Shown here: positions 41,060 through 47,379 of the stretch, piece by piece | Numbering within the stretch: position 1 is the stretch's first letter | How the letters are laid out: the number at the start of each line of letters is the position of its first letter | Assembly: GCA_016927895.1 (NCBI GenBank) | Contig: JAFGLT010000008.1 | Span: 1 to 47,379 of the forward strand | Direction of reading: 5' to 3' | Length of the DNA stretch: 47,379 nucleotides | DNA from: Candidatus Bathyarchaeota archaeon | GTDB taxonomy: Archaea; Thermoproteota; Bathyarchaeia; Bathyarchaeales; Bathycorpusculaceae | Notes under the pieces: generated by a model | What the model saw: the letters and a program-made list of their open reading frames with translations, nothing else | The model's database searches: none | Told to the model about the DNA's origin: nothing | Position numbers and translations under genes: made by a program

Positions 41060-42022
41060 TTAGAAACCTAAAGACTGGAACAGTACTTTAGGGTTTTTTT
41101 CTCCAGCTTTGAACGTGTTACCAGTTTTTGCGTTGTTGATTATCAGTGTTGCTGGGGCGAAGAGGTTATGATCTATCTTGTAGAAGTCACGGTCTGCTTC
41201 ACGGAAAATCTGCAGGAAAGGCTTGCCATAATCCTTTGAAGTTCCAGAGGGGGCTTTCTCAACGATTTTTTGTAATTCAGCTTCGTCGTCGTATTCAACG
41301 GTGCAGTACACTGTGCCGCCGTAGAGTATAGCGTCGTTTGTCCTAGCCATAGCCACTTCGAAATCTTTGCAAACAGGAGGAACCGGAGCATAGCCGATCG
41401 CGTAACGAATCAATTTCGGGCTTAAACCGAGCGTTTTCAGCTTGTGGATGCCGACTTCAACTATTCTGCCCGCGACCTGTGTCAACCCGGCAATGCTTGC
41501 TGTGGGCGCCACAACCGCAATCAGGTTTTCAGGTGCAATGTTGCAGGCTCCAGTGACCTTTTCAATTAAGGCGTCAGAGGGAAGCTTGTTGCTTTCCAGA
41601 GTTATCACGGCTTTGTCGGAAACGTCTTTGTAGCCTATTTCCTCGTAAATCGCCTTTGGTTTAAGCGCTAAGGCTCTTGCAGGTCCCGAACCTATGGCTA
41701 TGGAGTCACCTTCTTTTATGCGCCAACCGGCAAACTGGGAACCTAAAGCCGCAATCGCAGGGTAATCAGTAGAAACCGTTATTGAGGGAAGCGCGAGGTC
41801 ACCGTACGATTTGAAGTCTATTCTTGCTGTTCCAGCGCCGCCTAAGCAAGTTTCGGTTAAAACTTCTCCCGCTTGGAAGCCACCCGACACATTTACTCCC
41901 GCGTCGATAACTGTGGCTCCCGCCGTTGTTTTGGAGGCGTGAACGCCGTAAAAAGCCTGATTGTTCAAGAGTTTTTCTGCAAGTTTCCAAGCTAAACTGT
42001 TTACGCTTAAGGCTTCATGCAT
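41060..42022 (-). CDS. mch: Methenyltetrahydromethanopterin cyclohydrolase
   Basis: 320 residues, normal for the family. It interconverts formyl- and methenyl-tetrahydromethanopterin. Family segments: VHASKTTAGATVIDAGVNVS; GGFQAGEVLTETCLGGAGTA; ALPSITVSTDYPAIAALGSQ; IGSGPARAL; IAVVAPTASIAGLTQVAGRI; VPPVCKDFEVAMARTNDAIL; YGGTVYCTVEYDD. Last gene of the fwd operon, 10 bases after fwdC. Confidence 0.96.
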   Translation of the reverse strand: MHEALSVNSLAWKLAEKLLNNQAFYGVHASKTTAGATVIDAGVNVSGGFQAGEVLTETCLGGAGTARIDFKSYGDLALPSITVSTDYPAIAALGSQFAGWRIKEGDSIAIGSGPARALALKPKAIYEEIGYKDVSDKAVITLESNKLPSDALIEKVTGACNIAPENLIAVVAPTASIAGLTQVAGRIVEVGIHKLKTLGLSPKLIRYAIGYAPVPPVCKDFEVAMARTNDAILYGGTVYCTVEYDDEAELQKIVEKAPSGTSKDYGKPFLQIFREADRDFYKIDHNLFAPATLIINNAKTGNTFKAGEKNPKVLFQSLGF

Positions 42023-42032
42023 AGGTTACACC

Positions 42033-42857
42033 TTAAAGATACTTATCGTAAATAGCGCTGAACTGAGGATTACTGGGTTGCGAAACAAAAAGCTTACCGG
42101 TTCCATGCTCAGCCAAGTCGCCGAGAAACACGTAAAACGGACCTTCCGCTTTAAAGTCGTCATCAATTTTAACTTTCTTCTTGATACCATCAACTGTGAA
42201 CGTTGGCATAAACTCATCCACGGCGCCTGAAACCACTATTTTTCCCCCAGTCATGCTAGCGCCAAGTCGGCCTCCAGCGTTCTTTTCCACGTAGATCACG
42301 CCTTTGCTAATGTGGAAACCCAAGAAAGGCCCAGCATTACCTTTGACTATGATTGTACCGCCACGCAGGTAGCAACCTGAGTCGCCACCAACGTTTCCGT
42401 CGACAATGATTGTACCACCACGCATTCCCGCGGTGCTCCCGCGGTAAGGAGAAGCCAAGTAGTCACCAGCGTCACCGTGAATTTCAATCAGCCCCTTCTT
42501 CATGGAGCTACCTGTCCAGCCGTTTGCGGTGCCGTTTACGGTGATTTTGCCGCCAGCCATTTTTTCGCCAAGATGCATTCCAGCGTTGCCGTTAATCACT
42601 ATTTCGCCGTTTTTCATACCTTGACCTACGCGTCGGACTTCTGTTGCGTCGCCGTTTATAGTTATGTCTGGTGTTTCAGCAGGTGTTTCTTCGATTTTGA
42701 AAATGTCAGAGAGTTTCTTTTTCTTGTTGCCTTCCCAAACGGGTAGTGCAGCAATTTCCTTCACGGATTTGCCTTTGAAAACGTCTGGGTTTATGCATTC
42801 AGCATGAACTGGGAACTGGAATTTTTTGAGAGGAGTCAGGACTATCATGTTAAACAT
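42033..42857 (-). CDS. fwdC: Formylmethanofuran dehydrogenase subunit C
   Basis: 274 residues. A right-handed beta-helix built from GxxMxxGxIxxxGxxG repeats (GEIVINGNAGMHLGEKMAGG; KITVNGTANGWTGSSMKKG; AGMRGGTIIVDGNVGGDSGC; YLRGGTIIVKGNAGPFLG), as in FwdC/FmdC and the C-terminal glutamate synthase domain. It scaffolds the FwdA/B tunnel complex. Its start overlaps the fwdA stop by eight bases; ATG at codon 4 is an alternative. Confidence 0.95.
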   Translation of the reverse strand: MFNMIVLTPLKKFQFPVHAECINPDVFKGKSVKEIAALPVWEGNKKKKLSDIFKIEETPAETPDITINGDATEVRRVGQGMKNGEIVINGNAGMHLGEKMAGGKITVNGTANGWTGSSMKKGLIEIHGDAGDYLASPYRGSTAGMRGGTIIVDGNVGGDSGCYLRGGTIIVKGNAGPFLGFHISKGVIYVEKNAGGRLGASMTGGKIVVSGAVDEFMPTFTVDGIKKKVKIDDDFKAEGPFYVFLGDLAEHGTGKLFVSQPSNPQFSAIYDKYL

Positions 42858-44544
42858 CCGCCTTCACAGTTATTGCTTCAGGAACCTTAACGTAGTGGTC
42901 GAACACTGGATAGTTTTCGTATTCAACCGTCCAATACTCCTTGAACTTGCGCTTCATTTCCTCATCCACCTTTAACTGTTCCCTGGTCTTAACATCGAGC
43001 CAAATGGTTCTACCGTCAACGTTCTGCACAACTTCACCGTCTTTAACAACGACCTTGCCATCTTTAATTGTATAGGCAGCATTGTCGAAAGCTTTTCGGG
43101 CAGTCTTGTACTTCTTTGCGATATCCAGTGTTTCAGGGTTGATATTGTAGATAGCTACGTCTGCGTCTGCGCCTACACCTAAGTGACCTTTGCCCGTGAG
43201 ACCTAAAGCTTTAGCCTGTCCGGCTCGCGTCATTATGGCAAGCTCGTAAAGGCTTAATTCACGGTCTATCGACGGTAGCAAGCTTTTCTTCTGAGCTTTT
43301 TTGTGGCACTTCGCCAGTGTTGCCATGCGGGCTTTCTTGCTGGTGAGCCACGCAATGATTTTTGGGTAAGCGAAAAACGGTCCAGCATTCGGGTGGTCTG
43401 TGGTCATGAATATTTTCCACGGGTCTTTCACAAGTAAAGCGATTTCCAAGCCGATTGACCACTGTGTGGCGTTAACTGCGCTTTTGCGTTTGTAATGCAT
43501 TGGTATGATGCCGCCGCTTGTCTCTGTTTCTACGTCACTGTTAACCCATTTGTGTCCGCTCAACTGGTAAAGGGTGAACTCGAATGGTCCGTCAGCTGTC
43601 ATTGTTGTTGTGTCCGTGAATATGATTTGCCCCATGTCGAAGGTCATGTGATTGTGGTTGTTTATGTATCTGGAGATTTCATCTGCAGCAGATTTCATGT
43701 TTCCCCAGTTTTCACCTGCAAAGCTGCTGAATTGTACGTGTGTTATATGGCATATAGGTTTGCCGTCGTTAGGCACACTTTCTAATGCCTTCATTGTTTC
43801 AAGGGTGGTGAGGTAGTTGCCTGGAATGCCAAGGTTGTTAGTGTGAAGGTGAATTGTGTGGGGCAAATTCAGCATCTTGTTTACTTTTGCTAGGCCACAC
43901 ACAATTTCGCGGGGTGTAATGTCAAAATTGGGAACCACATCATCTATTGAATGAACGTTTCGCCCGAAACCCCAAGATTCCAAGCCGCCAGGATTCACAA
44001 TTTTTATGGCGTAACCTTTGGTGGTCTCCATCATCCATGCAATATGTTGTGCGCAGCCCGCTAAATCTCCTTTTTGGAGGTTTTCAAGAACGAACCACCA
44101 ATCGCCGAGCAGTGGAAAAGTGGCTTTGTCTAAAAGAGGTATATCGTTTAATTCTTCGTGAGTGTGTTTAGCGCCTAGGGGAGCCATTGAAGGATTCATA
44201 ACTGTAGTGTAACCCATTTTCGAGTAGCGGTAACCAGTAACAAAAGTTGAAGGAATCGAATAGCCAGTGCCTGAACGCGTTATAGCTGTTTTTCTAACAA
44301 CGTCTTTCACATGGTCTTCAGGTCTAATCATCCGACCTGTATTAACTTCTCCTCCTGCAATGTGTGTGTGAATGTCCACGGCGCCAGGCATCACAGTCAA
44401 GCCGGTAGCATCTATCTTCTTCGCTTTTTGGTCACTTACACTTTCAACGATTTTACCGTCCCTTATGGCAATGTCCATTTTTTCGCCGTTAATCTCGCTT
44501 AACGGATCAAAGACAAAACCGTTTTTTATAAGCAGCTCAGTCAT
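42850..44544 (-). CDS. fwdA: Formylmethanofuran dehydrogenase subunit A
   Basis: 564 residues. Amidohydrolase (dihydroorotase-like) subunit that condenses formate with methanofuran at a dinuclear metal site. PGAVDIHTHIAGGEVNTGRM holds the HxH ligands; GYAIKIVNPGGLESW contains the lysine that is carbamylated; HLHTNNLG, HITHVQFSSF and MTTDHPNAGPF carry later His/Asp ligands. Its ATG immediately follows the fwdB stop (TAAATG). Complete. Confidence 0.96.
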   Translation of the reverse strand: MTELLIKNGFVFDPLSEINGEKMDIAIRDGKIVESVSDQKAKKIDATGLTVMPGAVDIHTHIAGGEVNTGRMIRPEDHVKDVVRKTAITRSGTGYSIPSTFVTGYRYSKMGYTTVMNPSMAPLGAKHTHEELNDIPLLDKATFPLLGDWWFVLENLQKGDLAGCAQHIAWMMETTKGYAIKIVNPGGLESWGFGRNVHSIDDVVPNFDITPREIVCGLAKVNKMLNLPHTIHLHTNNLGIPGNYLTTLETMKALESVPNDGKPICHITHVQFSSFAGENWGNMKSAADEISRYINNHNHMTFDMGQIIFTDTTTMTADGPFEFTLYQLSGHKWVNSDVETETSGGIIPMHYKRKSAVNATQWSIGLEIALLVKDPWKIFMTTDHPNAGPFFAYPKIIAWLTSKKARMATLAKCHKKAQKKSLLPSIDRELSLYELAIMTRAGQAKALGLTGKGHLGVGADADVAIYNINPETLDIAKKYKTARKAFDNAAYTIKDGKVVVKDGEVVQNVDGRTIWLDVKTREQLKVDEEMKRKFKEYWTVEYENYPVFDHYVKVPEAITVKADV

Positions 44545-46011
44545 TTAGACAACCTCCGCTTTCTTTGCTTTTTGAGCTTTAATACTTCTGACTTCTTCAA
44601 GAATATTCTTCAGAAGCACCTCGTCTGAAAGTATACCTTCTGGAGGCTCAACAACTTTCTTCAGCGGTAACGGCACATTATCCATGCGGTAAGCGGTACC
44701 TTCAACCTCTATTCCGACAAACGCTGAGGGAAAAACCACGTCGCCCAGCATCGCCGTCGGGTTCATGTGCGGGTCAATAACTATCAAAGGATGCTTCACC
44801 AAATTCTGTATTGCCCTCTTCGGGAAAGTTGCACCTGGATCAGAAGCAATAACCAAGGCTGCGTCTGACTCACCGCGTAACAGAATATCCATAGAAGTGG
44901 TTTCGCCAGGGTTGTAACGTGGATAACCCAGCGAAAAGTCAACGCCGAACGCGTAACCACTTTGCCAAGCAAAAACTATGTTGGCTCCGCTGACGTTGAA
45001 GTGTCCTCTCATGGGCATGATTAAGAACTTTGTCCGCAGGTTCAGGTCTCGTGTAAGGGATATTGCTACTTCGATGTTTCGGAATTTTCCAGCAGACTGG
45101 GTTAAACCCATACCGAAGAAAATTATACCGAAATTGCAGTTAACAAGTGCATCAACAACTTCCTTAATGTATTCAACTGGAACACCTGCGACTTGGTCAA
45201 CATCTAGCTCTTGTTCTTTTACCAAAGCTCTAATTGCCTGCATCAACTCATAATCTTTGTTAGGCTCAACCTTGATGAAGTAGTCAGCCACCTCAGCAGT
45301 CATGCTTTTCCTAACGTCGATAACAATGAGTTTGCGTCCTTCTTTCTGCAAGGTTTCCGGAGGCTTATTGAAAACCACTTCCTCCGCAACGGTGGCACGC
45401 TGTTGCTTAGGTGCAACTCTTGTGGCGCTCAAAACCTTCTTTCTGCCTGCGGCAGCTTTAACCTTGTTTAGGTAAGATTTCCATTCGCTGTCTTCAAACC
45501 TGCCTTTTGTGAAGCTTGTGTATCTTTCAAGGTGTCGTGGGTGTGCACTCCACGGGTCACACCCCCAGTAGATAATCAAGTCTGCGCGGTGTCTAATCTG
45601 CCCCAGAGTGGATGTTGGGATACCCACTTCTTGAGTGCCCATAAGAGATGGGCCGTGGCATACAACAGCAGTATTGTCAAGGACGCCGCCAACTTCTTCT
45701 GCTAATTCTACGCCTACACGTTGAGCTTCGCAGTTTGTAGAGCTCCAACCGTAAAGTATAGGGTAGTTTGCATTAGCAAGAATCTCCGCAGCCTTGTGTA
45801 TAGCTTCTTTCATGGGAACTGGAACGAATTTGCCGTCTTTGCGGATTAAGGGTTGACGAATTCTGTGCTCGCTTTTGTAACCCATATATTTGGCTTCGCA
45901 GACGGCGCAGCCGTTCTTAACTTTTACAACTTCGTTGTTTACGACGGTTACTTCTATATCGTCGCATAAACAGCCGCATATTGGGCATGTTACCGCGTTA
46001 ATCACTGACAT
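44545..46011 (-). CDS. fwdB: Formylmethanofuran dehydrogenase subunit B (Mo/W-pterin catalytic subunit)
   Basis: 488 residues. N-terminal [4Fe-4S] cysteines in TCPICGCLCDDI and NGCAVCEAKYMG; the pterin-coordinating residue is Cys118 in NTAVVCHGPS, encoded by TGC, so this is a Cys rather than a selenocysteine enzyme. It reduces CO2 to formate inside the complex; FwdA then forms formylmethanofuran. The ATG at 46011 follows GGGAGGT by six bases, so it is preferred over the ATG five codons earlier. Maturation probably needs FdhD-type sulfuration; fdhD lies 1 kb away. Confidence 0.95.
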   Translation of the reverse strand: MSVINAVTCPICGCLCDDIEVTVVNNEVVKVKNGCAVCEAKYMGYKSEHRIRQPLIRKDGKFVPVPMKEAIHKAAEILANANYPILYGWSSTNCEAQRVGVELAEEVGGVLDNTAVVCHGPSLMGTQEVGIPTSTLGQIRHRADLIIYWGCDPWSAHPRHLERYTSFTKGRFEDSEWKSYLNKVKAAAGRKKVLSATRVAPKQQRATVAEEVVFNKPPETLQKEGRKLIVIDVRKSMTAEVADYFIKVEPNKDYELMQAIRALVKEQELDVDQVAGVPVEYIKEVVDALVNCNFGIIFFGMGLTQSAGKFRNIEVAISLTRDLNLRTKFLIMPMRGHFNVSGANIVFAWQSGYAFGVDFSLGYPRYNPGETTSMDILLRGESDAALVIASDPGATFPKRAIQNLVKHPLIVIDPHMNPTAMLGDVVFPSAFVGIEVEGTAYRMDNVPLPLKKVVEPPEGILSDEVLLKNILEEVRSIKAQKAKKAEVV

Positions 46012-46015
46012 TTTT

Positions 46016-46417
46016 TTACCTCCCAAATTCTTTCTTTAGAAGTTCTTTCATACTTAAAATGGGCTGGTCAGGGGCTGCTTCAACCGTTGCAGGCGTCCCC
46101 TTGAATGAGGGCATACCTATGCTGTTAGTCGTATTGCTAACTATAGAGTTCGCCCATGGACCATAAGGAATGTAGATCATACCTGACATGGAACCACGAG
46201 GATGCTTAACGGCTTTAAGGACTACGGAACCGTTTGGCGTAGTCACCAAAACGTTGCTACCGTGTTTCACTCCAAGTTTCTGCATGTCGCCTGCATCCAT
46301 GTAAACCATGGAACAAGCATCGTAATATTGGTGTGAGGATTTTCCGTATTCTTTTCCTACACCTTGCTCGATTGTTCTACCAGTAAGTAAAGTAACGTGC
46401 AACTTTTGCTGCATCAT
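46016..46417 (-). CDS. fwdD: Formylmethanofuran dehydrogenase subunit D
   Basis: 133 residues. Molybdopterin-dinucleotide-binding beta-barrel domain: LLTGRTIEQGVGKEYGKSS, DAGDMQKLGVKHGSNVLVTT, GMIYIPYGPWANSIV. In methanogens this domain is fused to or paired with FwdB and closes the pterin site. First gene of the operon, four bases before the fwdB start; GGGAGGG lies about 12 bases before its ATG. Confidence 0.93.
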   Translation of the reverse strand: MMQQKLHVTLLTGRTIEQGVGKEYGKSSHQYYDACSMVYMDAGDMQKLGVKHGSNVLVTTPNGSVVLKAVKHPRGSMSGMIYIPYGPWANSIVSNTTNSIGMPSFKGTPATVEAAPDQPILSMKELLKKEFGR

Positions 46418-46447
46418 CAGATCTTACCCTCCCAATAGAAATTCAAT

Positions 46448-46462
46448 TGCTTATATTTAAGA
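46448..46462 (-). promoter_or_regulatory. TATA-type promoter of the fwd-mch operon
   Basis: The minus strand reads CTTAAATATAAGC about 32-44 bases before the fwdD ATG, a near-consensus archaeal TATA box predicting a very short leader that still contains the GGGAGGG ribosome binding sequence. The Lrp/AsnC gene starts divergently 287 bases away and may regulate it. Confidence 0.55.
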
Positions 46463-46703
46463 TTAAGTTCAAAGAATTGTGAATTCCAACACCGAGCACC
46501 GCATATTTTGAAAGAGAAAAGAGAAATGGTATGACAGCATAGTCTTGGAATTAAAAATTTTTGTATACATGTTTCTTCCATATTCCACACCTGTCTTTAA
46601 TTTTCAGGAACAAAATACTTATTAAACAGTCGTCAAATATTTACTTATCGTAAGGAAACAGCATTAAAACGTCATAAAAAGTGCGAATTCAGGAAAGAAA
46701 AAC

Positions 46704-47138
46704 ATGTCAAACACAGATGAATACGACGGAAAAATTATTCAAATGCTAGAACAGAATAGTCGAAGGTCTTTTAATGACATTTCCAAGAAACTTAAACTAA
46801 GCGAGTCAGCTGTTAGAAAGCGAGTCGTAGCCCTACAGGATAAAGGCGTAATCAAAAAATTTACTATCCAAGTGGACCCTGCGAAGCTTGGTGCCAACAG
46901 CATCTCTATAGTAGGAGTAGATGTGGAACCAACAAAACTACTGGACGTTGCTCAAAAACTTTGCGAGATAAAAGAAATCAGAAGCGTAGCTACATCAACA
47001 GGCGACCACATGATAATGACGGAAATTTGGGCAAAGGATGGACGAGAACTCACAAAAATTTTGTCAGAGAAAATTGGAGCAATGGACGGAATCAAGAAAA
47101 TTTGCCCAGCAATGATACTCGAAAAATTCAAAGAATAA
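46704..47138 (+). CDS. Lrp/AsnC-family transcriptional regulator
   Basis: 144 residues. The N-terminal helix-turn-helix (IIQMLEQNSRRSFNDISKKL, then KLSESAVRKRVVALQDKGVI) is followed by a RAM/ACT-like effector domain (SISIVGVDVEPTKLLDVAQK, then IRSVATSTGDHMIMTEIWAK). Full family length. ATG behind AGGAAAG. Divergent from fwdD, hence a candidate local regulator of the methanofuran operon; convergent with fdhD. Effector unknown. Confidence 0.9.
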   Translation: MSNTDEYDGKIIQMLEQNSRRSFNDISKKLKLSESAVRKRVVALQDKGVIKKFTIQVDPAKLGANSISIVGVDVEPTKLLDVAQKLCEIKEIRSVATSTGDHMIMTEIWAKDGRELTKILSEKIGAMDGIKKICPAMILEKFKE

Positions 47139-47214
47139 CATAACACTTCAGTTGACGAAGAAATAACTACCTGAAAAACAAGTTTTTTCGGCTATTTTCT
47201 GTACAAACAGGCAA

Positions 47215-47379
47215 CTAAAAGGTTATGCGCTCTGAACCTGTGTATATATTCATGCGTTTTCCCCTTACAAATCCAACCAAAGTCAAATTAGCATTCTCGC
47301 CCATGGCTATGCCTGAAGAAAGCGCCGCCGCCAAAGAGGCGATAATGGGTAAGCCAACCTTTGCTGCTTTGAAGGCTAC
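47215..47379 (-). CDS. fdhD: FdhD C-terminal end (formate dehydrogenase accessory sulfurtransferase), partial
   Basis: The minus strand carries 54 codons ending in TAG (47217-47215), reading VAFKAAKVGLPIIASLAAAL, then SSGIAMGENANLTLVGFVRG, then KRMNIYTGSERITF. The K-A-A..G-P-I-I-A-S and NLTLVGFVRGKRMNIYTG segments are the FdhD C-terminal signature. FdhD passes sulfur from IscS-type desulfurases to the molybdenum or tungsten bis-pterin cofactor of formate dehydrogenases; FwdB next door is a homologous enzyme. The N-terminal part lies past the window end. Confidence 0.85.
   Translation of the reverse strand, partial: VAFKAAKVGLPIIASLAAALSSGIAMGENANLTLVGFVRGKRMNIYTGSERITF

Noticed and set aside
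46432-46447. AATAGAAATTCAAT near fwdD resembling the start of repeat copy A
   Set aside because: The match covers only about 15 bases, overlaps the fwdD ribosome binding sequence and promoter, and lacks the core and hairpin.

Overview
The window looks like a chromosomal segment of an uncultured archaeon of the TACK side, most likely a Bathyarchaeia (MCG) lineage. The evidence is archaeal-type TyrRS, ValRS, EF-2 and ATP-dependent DNA ligase; an eL22-type ribosomal protein; a CdvA-like coiled-coil protein; archaeoflavoprotein AfpA; archaeal TATA-type promoters and T-tract terminators; and a complete methanofuran/tetrahydromethanopterin gene block with no methyl-CoM reductase in view. The lineage is inferred from gene content only. 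Coding density is high, TTG and GTG starts are frequent, and no rRNA or CRISPR array is visible.

Layout. 1-1.7 kb: a FecCD-type metal/cobalamin ABC importer (permease cut by the window edge, plus binding protein) with an operator-like palindrome upstream. 1.9-3.1 kb: an A-rich, frameshifted tyrosine recombinase flanked by two related short sequences, probably an integrated-element remnant. 3.2-10.3 kb: tyrS, a small Toprim protein, a SelB-like factor without a P-loop, the AfpA/iron-sulfur-flavoprotein pair, an unknown gene and EF-2. 10.5-18.4 kb: a P2-type ATPase with Na,K-ATPase-like motifs, eL22, a membrane-tethered ArsR-type regulator, a nitroreductase, a tiny Cys-rich ORF, a surface glycoprotein candidate and an ornithine cyclodeaminase/alanine dehydrogenase homologue. 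18.5-23.9 kb: DNA ligase, a coiled-coil protein, thioredoxin, DUF1893, a CdvA-like protein with a repetitive acidic tail, and tRNA-Lys(UUU). 24-32.1 kb: a ferritin-like protein, a HemW-like radical SAM protein, nadA, nikR, a YVTN beta-propeller surface protein, aspartate dehydrogenase and valS. nadA plus the dehydrogenase would make quinolinate from aspartate.

32.2-35.2 kb is a thiamine locus. A TPP riboswitch, whose conserved 3' strand contains the ribosome binding site, precedes a small membrane protein of ECF S-component type. This is translationally coupled to a SAM methyltransferase, an AIR-synthase/ThiL-like kinase and ThiE. 35.2-41 kb holds an MptN/RimK-like ATP-grasp ligase, flavodoxin, two small proteins, a FilR1-like regulator, a PPP-family phosphatase paired with a coiled-coil protein, and a second S-component-like membrane protein. 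41-46.4 kb is a one-strand operon fwdD-fwdB-fwdA-fwdC-mch, encoding the first steps of the archaeal methyl branch of the Wood-Ljungdahl pathway. An Lrp/AsnC regulator faces away from it, and the 3' end of fdhD (sulfuration of molybdo/tungstopterin enzymes) lies at the window edge. The MptN-like ligase, FilR1-like regulator, Fwd/Mch operon and FdhD together point to C1 metabolism using a methanopterin-type carrier.

The most rewarding items are the TPP-riboswitch operon containing an unassigned methyltransferase, a structured intergenic repeat found in two or three places (about 4.8, 21.95 and 28.8 kb), eL22, the CdvA-like tail repeats, and several apparent start-codon or in-frame-stop anomalies.
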